The notes below the pieces were generated by a model that saw only the letters and a program-made list of their open reading frames with translations, searched no databases and was not told the origin of the DNA. From AC-52 sp044870295 (GTDB lineage Bacteria; Actinomycetota; UBA4738): a stretch of DNA of 6,236 bases. Each line of letters opens with the position of its first letter. Within the stretch, counting starts at the first letter, position 1. A program made the position numbers and the translations under genes. This document shows positions 1-6,081 of this stretch, piece by piece. The stretch covers positions 1-6,236 of the forward strand of contig JBIOYQ010000019.1 in assembly GCA_044870295.1 (NCBI GenBank), read 5' to 3'.

Positions 1-52
1 CGGCGATGGGCGGGTAGTGATCGGTGCGGCGACGCCTCTTGGATGTCGGCAC
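1..52 (-). CDS. Possible start of a small basic protein (partial, weak)
   Basis: After the SDR stop, a GTG at 52-50 opens a frame with no stop to the window edge. It would give 17 residues rich in arginine and lysine (VPTSKRRRRTDHYPPIA). Small actinobacterial proteins with such basic starts exist, and the strand and closeness (22 bases after the SDR stop) fit the operon. However, no clear Shine-Dalgarno sequence precedes the GTG, and a short open frame in such GC-rich DNA is expected by chance. Treat this as a prompt to look at the neighbouring sequence. Confidence 0.18.
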   Translation of the reverse strand, partial: MPTSKRRRRTDHYPPIA

Positions 53-74
53 GCGGGGTCCGGGCGTCAGAGGG

Positions 75-1070
75 TCATCGCCGGCTCAGCCGCGCCGCGG
101 CCGCGGCGGCCATCACGCCTCCTGCGGCGGCGAGCGCCACCCACCCTCGGTGCATGGTGGCCCACAGTTGCACGCTTCGCGGGTGCGCCCTCCGGTCGAA
201 GTCGCCGTGGGCGCCGTGGTCACCCCCCACCGGCTCCCACAGATTGGAGAGCCTCCCCGGATCCGCAGGCTCGTCGGTCTGCTGTGAGTCGAACCCCGTT
301 CGCCCCAGGTAGTGGTCGAGCAGCCTCGGCACGGTCCGGTCGGCCAGGATCGTCGCCGTCGTGGTCCCGCCGACCCACACCTCGGGGCGCCGGTGATGGG
401 CCGCCCAGACGATGGCCTCGGCCGCAACCTCTGGCTGGTAGATCGGTGGGACCGGCTGCGGCTTCCGGGGAAGCCGCGACAGGATCCACTCGAACTGCGG
501 GGTGTTCAACGCGGGGAGCTGCACCATGGTCGTGCGAACTCCGCTCCGGTCGTGCAGCAACTCGCACCGGAGCGATTCGGTGAAGCCCTCGATGGCGTGC
601 TTCGCCCCGCAGTAGGCCGACTGGAGCGGGATGGCCCGATAGGCGAGCGCGGAGCCGACCTGGACGATGATGCCCCGGTCCCTCGGCAGCATCCGGCGGA
701 GCGCCGCCATCGTGCCGTGCACCACGCCCAGGTACGTGACCTCGGTGACCCGGCGGAACTCGGCGGCGGAGATCTCTCGCAGGGGCGAGAACACGGAGGT
801 CATGGCGTTGTTCACCCATACGTCGATGGACCCGAGCTCCGCCTCCACCCGCCCGGCCGCATCGTCCACCGCCTGGGCGTCGGCCACGTCGAGGGGCAGG
901 ACCAGCGCACGACCACCTTCGGCCTCGACCTCCTTGGCGGCCGCGTCCAACCCCTCGCGTCCTCTGGCGATGAGCCCGACCCACGCGCCCTCCCGGGCGA
1001 AGGCCCGGACCGTGGCCCGGCCCACCCCCGCCGAGGCTCCGGTCACGACCACCACTTGGTGCTCACGCAT
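75..1070 (-). CDS. Short-chain dehydrogenase/reductase with C-terminal membrane anchor
   Basis: This is a 331-residue classical-type SDR. The Rossmann motif TGASAGVG is at 10-17, the NNA motif at 87-89, the catalytic serine at S140 and YxxxK at Y153/K157 (SAYCGAKHA). The helix position that usually carries the structural/catalytic Asn (consensus VNxxG) reads VTYLG at 111-115, so Asn appears replaced by Thr; I recall this as common in related extended actinobacterial SDRs. The SDR core ends near residue 245. An added tail has a polar linker (about 260-305) and an Ala/Gly-rich hydrophobic stretch at about 310-326 followed by RLSRR, which looks like a single membrane anchor with a positively charged end. 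It probably performs NAD(P)-dependent oxidation or reduction of an alcohol or carbonyl; the substrate is unknown. It starts 3 bases after the enolase remnant and ends the visible operon. The gene is intact. Confidence 0.88.
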   Translation of the reverse strand: MREHQVVVVTGASAGVGRATVRAFAREGAWVGLIARGREGLDAAAKEVEAEGGRALVLPLDVADAQAVDDAAGRVEAELGSIDVWVNNAMTSVFSPLREISAAEFRRVTEVTYLGVVHGTMAALRRMLPRDRGIIVQVGSALAYRAIPLQSAYCGAKHAIEGFTESLRCELLHDRSGVRTTMVQLPALNTPQFEWILSRLPRKPQPVPPIYQPEVAAEAIVWAAHHRRPEVWVGGTTTATILADRTVPRLLDHYLGRTGFDSQQTDEPADPGRLSNLWEPVGGDHGAHGDFDRRAHPRSVQLWATMHRGWVALAAAGGVMAAAAAARLSRR

Positions 1071-1073
1071 CGG

Positions 1074-1295
1074 TCATCCCTTTCTGAACCGCTCCGCGTC
1101 GGTTCGCTTGAGGTCCATACCCATCCCCGGCCTCGATGCATCCGGCCGGAGGACGCCGCCCGTCGGGTCGAGGACACCGTCGAACAGCAACCGGTCGACC
1201 CGAGCGTGGTCGTGGACGTACTCGAGCGTCCCGTCGGCCTCGGGAACCTCGGTGGGTACCGTGTAGACGGACGTGTCCAGTGCTCCGATCGTCAT
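1074..1295 (-). pseudogene. Internally deleted enolase-superfamily (mandelate racemase-like) gene, both ends retained
   Basis: The frame has 73 codons, begins with ATG overlapping the previous stop (ATGA) and ends in TGA at 1076-1074. GGAG at 1308-1305 stands 9 bases before the ATG. Its first ~25 residues (MTIGALDTSVYTVPTEVPEA, then DGTLE) look like the N-terminus of mandelate racemase / muconate lactonizing-type enzymes. From HDHARVDRLLFDG through LRPDASRPGMGMDLKRTDAE it looks like the extreme C-terminus of the same family. Intact relatives are about 360-370 residues, so roughly 290 residues, including the whole catalytic barrel with its Lys, Asp, Glu and His residues, are absent. The join falls near residues 24-26, around CTCGAG at 1226-1221, and keeps frame. 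The product cannot be an active dehydratase or racemase. Alternatives are assembly collapse or a genuine small protein that happens to resemble both ends; I think the latter unlikely. The family call is from recognition, without alignment. Confidence 0.68.
1077..1085 (-). promoter_or_regulatory. Shine-Dalgarno site of the SDR gene, inside the enolase remnant
   Basis: AGAAAGGGA forms the last three sense codons (Arg-Lys-Gly) of the remnant, and its AAGGGA core is 6 bases from the ATG at 1070-1068 with the remnant's TGA in between. The SDR start is therefore likely served by ribosomes finishing the remnant, which may explain why the ends of that gene have been kept. Confidence 0.65.
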
Positions 1296-4246
1296 CCGGC
1301 GGCACTCCGCGCCGTGGCGGTGTCCCCTCGCGACTCTCGGATGGCCAGCTCGATCACCTGGGCCACGTGCAGGCCCCGCCGCCCCGTACCCTGCTCGATC
1401 TGGGTGCGACACGAGAATCCGTCGGCGATGACGAGCGTCTCCGGATCGGCCTCGCGCACCCGGGGCAGCAGGACCCGCTCGCCCACCTTCTGCGAGACCT
1501 CGTACTTCTCGCCCGCCTCGAACCCGAAGCTCCCCGCCATCCCACAGCAACCGGAGTCGAGGATCTCGTAGTCGAGCCCGAGCAGGCCGAGCATCCGCTC
1601 CTCCGCTTCGAACCCCATCACGGCCTGGTGATGGCAGTGCCGCTGGACCAGGGCCTTTCTTCCGGACACCTTCGGCGGCCGCCAGTCCCGGTCGCGGAGG
1701 AACTCGCTGAGCAGGAACGTCTGCTTGGACAGCCTGGCGGCGTCGTGGTCGTCGTGGAGCAGGTTCGGCAGCTCGTCCCGGAAGACGGCCACGCACGACG
1801 GTTCCATGCCGATCACGGGCACGCCTTCGCGGATGACCGGACGCAGCTCGCGAAGAGTGGTCCGCATCCACCGCTTCGCCGTGTCGAGCATCCCGTAGTC
1901 GAAGAGGGGACGCCCGCAGCACAGCGCTCGATCCGGGATCTCGACCCGGTACCCGGCGAACTCCAGGACGTTGACATGGGCACGGGCGATCTCGGGATGG
2001 AAGTGGTTCGTGAACGTGTCGGGCCACAGCACGACCAAAGGACGGGTCCGCTCCGGATCGGCGCCCTGTCGACGGCGGCCGCGGAACTGCCGGCGGAAGG
2101 TTCGCGGGGCGAACGCCGGCACCCCGCGCTGGGGAGCGATGCCTCCGGCCCGCTTCACCATCCTGGAGAGCCCGGGCGCGTGTGTCACGAGGTTCGCCAC
2201 GCCCGGCGCGATCGACGCGAGGCGCGCCCACCGCGAGATCAGACCCATGGCGAACGCCACCCTCGGCCTGGGCCGGCCTTCGTAGTAGTGGGACAGGAAC
2301 CCGGCCTTGTACGTCGCCATGTCCACGCTGACGGGGCACTCCTTCTTGCACCCCTTGCATGACAGGCAGAGGTCGAGCGCGTCGAACACCTCCTGGCTCT
2401 TCCACAGCTCCAGCTCGCCCTGGCCGTTCATCATCTCGAACAGGGCCCGGGCACGGCCGCGGGTGGTGTGTTCCTCCTCGCGCGTGGCCATGAAGCTGGG
2501 GCACATGACCCCGCCGTCCATGCGACGGCACTTCCCCACTCCGACGCAGCGCGTGGTGGCATGGGCGAAGCTGCCGTGGTCCTCCGGATAGGCGAAGTGA
2601 ACGGTGACCGGTTTGGGGCGGTACGCCGGTCCCACCTTGAGGTCCTGGTCCATGCGATGGGGCTCCACGACCTTGCCGGGGTTCATCGCCCCGGTCGGAT
2701 CCCAGATCGCCTTGAACTCCTCGAACGCTCCGACGATCTCGGGCCCGTACATCTTGGGGAGGAACTCGGCTCGGGACTGCCCGTCGCCGTGCTCCCCGGA
2801 CAGCGACCCGCCGTAGGACAGGACCAGGCCGGTCGCCTCGTCCAGGAAGGACCGGAACTTCCCGATCCCCTCCGGCGTGTGCGGGTCCCAGTCGATCCGA
2901 GTGTGGACGCAGCCCTGCCCGAAGTGGCCGTACAGGGCGCAGGCGTAGTCGTATGTGTCGAACAGCGCGCGAAGTTCACGCAGGTACCCGGCCAGGTGCT
3001 CGGGGGGGACCGCCGAATCCTCCCAGCCCTCGTACGTGTCGGGCTCGCCAGGGACGAAGGCCGTCGCCGCCAGGCCAGACTCGCGAACCTCCCAGATCTT
3101 CGCCTCGGCGTCGGGGTCGTCGTAGAGGCGATCTCCGGCGTACCCCGGGGCCTTGCGCATCTCCTTGAGGAGCTTCCTCGCCAGGGCGTCGGAGGCCTTC
3201 TTCGACTCGGCGGCGAACTCGGCCATCATCCATCCGTGGCCGTCGGGCAGCATCTCCAGCTCCTCGACGTGCATGCCGAGCTTCCTCTGGTTGTCGACCA
3301 GCACCTGGTCGAAGCCCTCCAGCGCGATGGGCTGGTGCTCACGGGCCGCGCACATCTGGTCGGCCATGGCGTACAGGTCCTCGAAGCCCACCACGACCAG
3401 TGTCCGGGCGGGTGGGCTCTCGACCATGCTCAGCGTCGCCTCCAGGACGGTCACGCACGTCCCCTCCGTCCCCACCAGCGCATACGCCAGGTCGAACCCG
3501 TTTTCGGGGAGGAGCCCGTCGAGGTTGTAGCCGGAGACGCGCCGAGGGAACTCGTGGAACCGATCGCGGATCAGCTCGGCGTAGCGGTCGCGGAGATCGC
3601 GCAGACGGGCGTAGATCTCACCGGGCCGGCCGGCCACGGCGGCCGCGCCATCGAGCTCATCCGGTGAGGTCGGCCCGACCTTCAGGCGGAGCCCGTCGTA
3701 GGTCAGCACCTCCATCTCGGCCACGTTGTGGGCCATGCGCGGCCCGGCGCCGTAGAACTCGCTCATGATCGAGTAGTTGCCGCAGGCGTTGTTGCCGATC
3801 ATGCCGCCGATCGTGCAGTGATCGTGCGTGGACGGCGTGGGGCCGAAGGTGACGCGCGGCTCGCCCGCCTCACCCAGATTCCGCACGTCGTCCAGGATGC
3901 AGCCGGGCTGGACGCGCGCGGTCCGGCCCTCTCGGTCCAGCTCGAGGATCCGGTTCAGGTACTTCGAGAAGTCGATGACGACCGCGGTGTTGCAGCATTG
4001 CCCGGCCAGGCTCGTCCCGCCTCCCCGGGACAGGACCGGGGCTTGGTGCTCCCGGCACACCGCGACCGTGGCAACGACGTCCTCGATCGAGCGCGGCACG
4101 ACCACCCCGATGGGGAGCTGCCGGTAATTCGAGGCGTCCGTCGAGTAGATGGCCCGGGTCCCGGGATCGAAGCGGACCTCGCCGGACACGGCCTTCCGGA
4201 GGTCCGCTTCGAGCGCGGCGGCGTCCTCCTCCCAGGGCCGTCCCAA
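1292..4246 (-). CDS. FAD-linked 2-hydroxyacid dehydrogenase fused to Fe-S/CCG-domain oxidoreductase (YdiJ / D-lactate dehydrogenase type)
   Basis: The 984-residue protein matches the size and layout of YdiJ-type enzymes (about 1,000 residues). A PCMH-type FAD-binding domain (about 40-270) has RGGGTSLAGQ at 74-83 and GPTPSTHDHCTIGGMIGNNACG in the 135-156 region. An FAD-oxidase C domain (about 280-530) has GHFGQGCVH (H441, H448) and SGEHGDG (E485), which match the metal/substrate site of D-2-hydroxyglutarate dehydrogenases, then GAMNPGKV at 519-526. A ferredoxin-like part follows, with cysteines C567, C573, C582-P and then C627-x2-C-x2-C-x3-C637-P, able to hold iron-sulfur clusters. Two CCG domains come last, with CCG at 776-778 and 900-902. 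The protein likely oxidises a D-2-hydroxyacid (lactate, 2-hydroxyglutarate or an acid sugar) and passes electrons to the respiratory chain; the substrate is not decidable here. The TTG start is 2 bases after the TPP enzyme stop, and its TGA overlaps the next ATG (ATGA). I see no frameshift. Confidence 0.9.
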   Translation of the reverse strand: MGRPWEEDAAALEADLRKAVSGEVRFDPGTRAIYSTDASNYRQLPIGVVVPRSIEDVVATVAVCREHQAPVLSRGGGTSLAGQCCNTAVVIDFSKYLNRILELDREGRTARVQPGCILDDVRNLGEAGEPRVTFGPTPSTHDHCTIGGMIGNNACGNYSIMSEFYGAGPRMAHNVAEMEVLTYDGLRLKVGPTSPDELDGAAAVAGRPGEIYARLRDLRDRYAELIRDRFHEFPRRVSGYNLDGLLPENGFDLAYALVGTEGTCVTVLEATLSMVESPPARTLVVVGFEDLYAMADQMCAAREHQPIALEGFDQVLVDNQRKLGMHVEELEMLPDGHGWMMAEFAAESKKASDALARKLLKEMRKAPGYAGDRLYDDPDAEAKIWEVRESGLAATAFVPGEPDTYEGWEDSAVPPEHLAGYLRELRALFDTYDYACALYGHFGQGCVHTRIDWDPHTPEGIGKFRSFLDEATGLVLSYGGSLSGEHGDGQSRAEFLPKMYGPEIVGAFEEFKAIWDPTGAMNPGKVVEPHRMDQDLKVGPAYRPKPVTVHFAYPEDHGSFAHATTRCVGVGKCRRMDGGVMCPSFMATREEEHTTRGRARALFEMMNGQGELELWKSQEVFDALDLCLSCKGCKKECPVSVDMATYKAGFLSHYYEGRPRPRVAFAMGLISRWARLASIAPGVANLVTHAPGLSRMVKRAGGIAPQRGVPAFAPRTFRRQFRGRRRQGADPERTRPLVVLWPDTFTNHFHPEIARAHVNVLEFAGYRVEIPDRALCCGRPLFDYGMLDTAKRWMRTTLRELRPVIREGVPVIGMEPSCVAVFRDELPNLLHDDHDAARLSKQTFLLSEFLRDRDWRPPKVSGRKALVQRHCHHQAVMGFEAEERMLGLLGLDYEILDSGCCGMAGSFGFEAGEKYEVSQKVGERVLLPRVREADPETLVIADGFSCRTQIEQGTGRRGLHVAQVIELAIRESRGDTATARSAAG

Positions 4247-4248
4247 GC

Positions 4249-6009
4249 TCAGCCCTTCAGCTGCTCGATCTTGTCCCGGAACAACGTCGAGGCGATGGTG
4301 GCGCGCCGCGGAGTCCCCTTCAGGAACGACTGGGCGAACCCCTTGGCCTCGTCGTAGGTGACCTTCGGCGGCATCGGGGGCTCGTCCGGGTTGACCATGA
4401 CGTCGACCAGCGCGGGCCCGGCGTGGGCGAGGGCGTCGCGGATGGCCGGCTCGACGTCACCCGGCTTCTCGACGCGGATCCCCAGCCCCCCGCAGCTCTC
4501 GGCGAACGGCGCGAAGTCCATCGGCGTCCCGAACCGTACACCGTGCTCCGGGTAGCCGAGGACCATCTGTTCCCACAGGATCTGGCCGAGGATGCCGTTG
4601 TTGCAGACCACGACCTTGACCGGGAGTCCGTGCCAGGCGGCCGTGTGGAACTCGGCCATCAGCATGGCGAACCCTCCGTCGCCGACGAAGGCGATGCACT
4701 GGCGACCGGGATAGGCGACCTGGGCCGCGATGGCATACGGCAACCCCGGCGCCATGGTGGCCAGGTTCCCGGAGAGATAGAACGCCCGGTTCCCTCGGAT
4801 GGCGAAGTACCGCGCCGCCCACGTGGCGATGGTGCCCGAGTCGCTGGTCAGGATGGCGTCGTCGCTCGCCAGCCGGTCGATCACCGACATGAGGTACTGC
4901 GGCATGATCGGATCGCGATCGGGATCGGCCAGCGCGGCCATGTCCTCGTCCCACTTGACCTTGGTCTTCTGCGCCTTCTCCAGGAACTCCCGATCCTCCT
5001 TCCGCCGCAGCAGGGGGATGAGCGCCGCCAGCGTCTCCTTCGCGTCCCCGACCAGGGGCGCCTCCACCGGCATCCGATTCCCGATCCGCGTCGGGTCCAG
5101 CTCGATCTGGACGGCCCGGGCCTTCTCCGGCAGGTAGCGCGTGTAGGGGAAGTTGGTGCCGATCAGGAACACGGTATCTGCGCGGTCCATCGCCTCTTCG
5201 CCCGGGAGCGTCCCCAACAGCCCCAGTCCCCCGGCGGTCAGCGGATGCTCGTCGGGGGTGACGGCCTTGGCGGGTAGCGACTTGACCACCGGCGCGCCCA
5301 GCAGCTCGGCCGCCGCCAGCACCTCGTGCCGGGCGCCGAGCGCACCCACCCCGGCCAGGATGACCACCCGCTTGCCCTCGTTGAGGATCTCCGCCGCCCC
5401 CCGCAGGGCCTCGTCGCTCGGCACCACGCGCGGCGGGTGATAGACGGGCGCGGTCGACGGGACCCGAGCGGTTCCGAGGCCTCCCTCGTAGGGCTTCTCG
5501 TCCGCCGGCGCCTCCTGCAGGTCGACGGGGAACGTGAGGTGCGACACGCCCTTGCGGGCCAGGGCCGTCCGGACGGCGATGTCGACCAGCGCGGGGATCG
5601 AAGCGGGAACGACGACCATCTGGTTGTAGACGCAGAGGTCCATGAAGACTCGGTCGAGATGGACCTCCTGCTGGTACTCCGTCCCCAGCTGCGAGGTGGA
5701 CTGCACGCCGGTGATGGCCAGGACGGGGGCGTGGTCCAGCTTGGCGTCGTAGAGGCCGTTGACCAGGTGGAGGCCACCCGGGCCCGACGTCGCCAGGCAC
5801 ACGCCGAGACGGCCAGTGGCCTTGGCGTAACCGGTGGCCATGAACGCCGCCGCTTCCTCGTGGTGCACGAGGAAGAAGTCGATGCGGTCCTGGTGGCGGC
5901 GCAGCCCCTCCATGATGCCGTTGATGCCGTCGCCGGGAAGGCCGAAGACGGTATCGACCCCCCAATCGATCAGCCGTTCCACCAGGGCCTCGGAAGCGAG
6001 CTTCGTCAT
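4249..6009 (-). CDS. Thiamine diphosphate-dependent enzyme, pyruvate oxidase (PoxB)-like
   Basis: This is a 586-residue protein of the pyruvate oxidase / acetohydroxyacid synthase superfamily, close to the length of E. coli PoxB (572). The N-terminal Pyr domain (about 1-170) has FGLPGDGINGIMEGL at 22-36 and the cofactor-activating Glu at E51 in HHEEAAAF, followed by ATSGPGGLHLVNGLYDA. A central nucleotide-binding-like domain spans about 195-330. The C-terminal PP domain carries the TPP/Mg motif GDGGF (G443-D444-G445) ending in NN at 470-471. The end resembles PoxB, with a PP-x-(I/V) stretch, EAKGF at 554-558 and a basic amphipathic tail that in PoxB mediates membrane binding. The likely reaction is oxidative decarboxylation of pyruvate or a related 2-oxoacid, with electrons to quinone. 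Whether it binds FAD, and its true substrate, cannot be decided from sequence alone. It is the first gene of the operon, with ATG at 6009 preceded by GAGGTG. The gene is intact, with no missing catalytic residue seen. Confidence 0.88.
   Translation of the reverse strand: MTKLASEALVERLIDWGVDTVFGLPGDGINGIMEGLRRHQDRIDFFLVHHEEAAAFMATGYAKATGRLGVCLATSGPGGLHLVNGLYDAKLDHAPVLAITGVQSTSQLGTEYQQEVHLDRVFMDLCVYNQMVVVPASIPALVDIAVRTALARKGVSHLTFPVDLQEAPADEKPYEGGLGTARVPSTAPVYHPPRVVPSDEALRGAAEILNEGKRVVILAGVGALGARHEVLAAAELLGAPVVKSLPAKAVTPDEHPLTAGGLGLLGTLPGEEAMDRADTVFLIGTNFPYTRYLPEKARAVQIELDPTRIGNRMPVEAPLVGDAKETLAALIPLLRRKEDREFLEKAQKTKVKWDEDMAALADPDRDPIMPQYLMSVIDRLASDDAILTSDSGTIATWAARYFAIRGNRAFYLSGNLATMAPGLPYAIAAQVAYPGRQCIAFVGDGGFAMLMAEFHTAAWHGLPVKVVVCNNGILGQILWEQMVLGYPEHGVRFGTPMDFAPFAESCGGLGIRVEKPGDVEPAIRDALAHAGPALVDVMVNPDEPPMPPKVTYDEAKGFAQSFLKGTPRRATIASTLFRDKIEQLKG
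4253..4258 (-). promoter_or_regulatory. Shine-Dalgarno site that fixes a TTG start for the FAD/Fe-S gene
   Basis: GAAGGG lies inside the last codons of the TPP enzyme gene, 6 bases before the TTG at 4246-4244. The upstream stop TGA (4251-4249) sits between the two. This spacing, and the lack of a nearby ATG or GTG in frame before the conserved N-terminal region, is why the TTG is chosen as start. Confidence 0.65.
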
Positions 6010-6014
6010 GGCGA

Positions 6015-6020
6015 CACCTC
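6015..6020 (-). promoter_or_regulatory. Shine-Dalgarno site of the TPP enzyme gene
   Basis: GAGGTG on the minus strand stands 5 bases before the ATG at 6009-6007. It is the best ribosome binding site in the 72-base gap and supports that ATG as the start of the PoxB-like gene. Confidence 0.7.
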
Positions 6021-6030
6021 GCGCAGGATA

Positions 6031-6052
6031 GGAATGGTGGTCCCTACATTCC
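6031..6052 (-). promoter_or_regulatory. 22-base imperfect palindrome, candidate operator ahead of the operon
   Basis: In the 72-base gap before the TPP enzyme gene, the sequence has the form GGAATG-N2-GG-N2-CC-N2-CATTCC, with 16 of 22 positions symmetric. It ends 21 bases before the ATG. Even spacing of the two half-sites is typical of dimeric repressors such as GntR or TetR families, but no regulator gene is visible and I cannot name one. A weak promoter-like pair overlaps it: TTGTGG at 6070-6065 and TAGGGA at 6046-6041, 18 bases apart, which would put the -10 element inside the palindrome. The same sequence could instead fold as a small RNA hairpin between the EAL gene and the operon. It lacks a U-tract, so it does not look like an intrinsic terminator. 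Confidence 0.35.
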
Positions 6053-6081
6053 CGCGAAGGAACGCCACAAACGATGTGCGG

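Noticed and set aside
93..125. GC-rich symmetrical stretch (around CGCGGCCGCGG) as a terminator hairpin
   Set aside because: It lies inside the SDR coding region, where it encodes the Ala-rich anchor, and has no T-tract, so it is explained by codon composition.
312..1571. Long plus-strand open frame of about 419 codons
   Set aside because: It runs antisense across the SDR, the enolase remnant and the end of the FAD/Fe-S gene, has a low-complexity Arg/Pro/Gly/His-rich translation with no recognisable domain, and is expected as a shadow in very GC-rich DNA.
1074..2531. A 485-codon minus-strand frame containing the enolase remnant as its end
   Set aside because: Only the last 73 codons after the ATG at 1295 resemble a protein family. 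The upstream part is an out-of-frame reading of the FAD/Fe-S gene.
2468..3667. Long plus-strand open frame of about 399 codons opposite the FAD domain
   Set aside because: It is antisense to well-conserved FAD-oxidase motifs, and its composition looks like the complement of that gene, with no domain of its own.
4457..5965. A 502-codon minus-strand frame overlapping the TPP enzyme
   Set aside because: It is the +1 shadow of the PoxB-like gene: Arg/Gly/Pro-rich with no motifs, whereas the other frame carries complete TPP-enzyme motifs.
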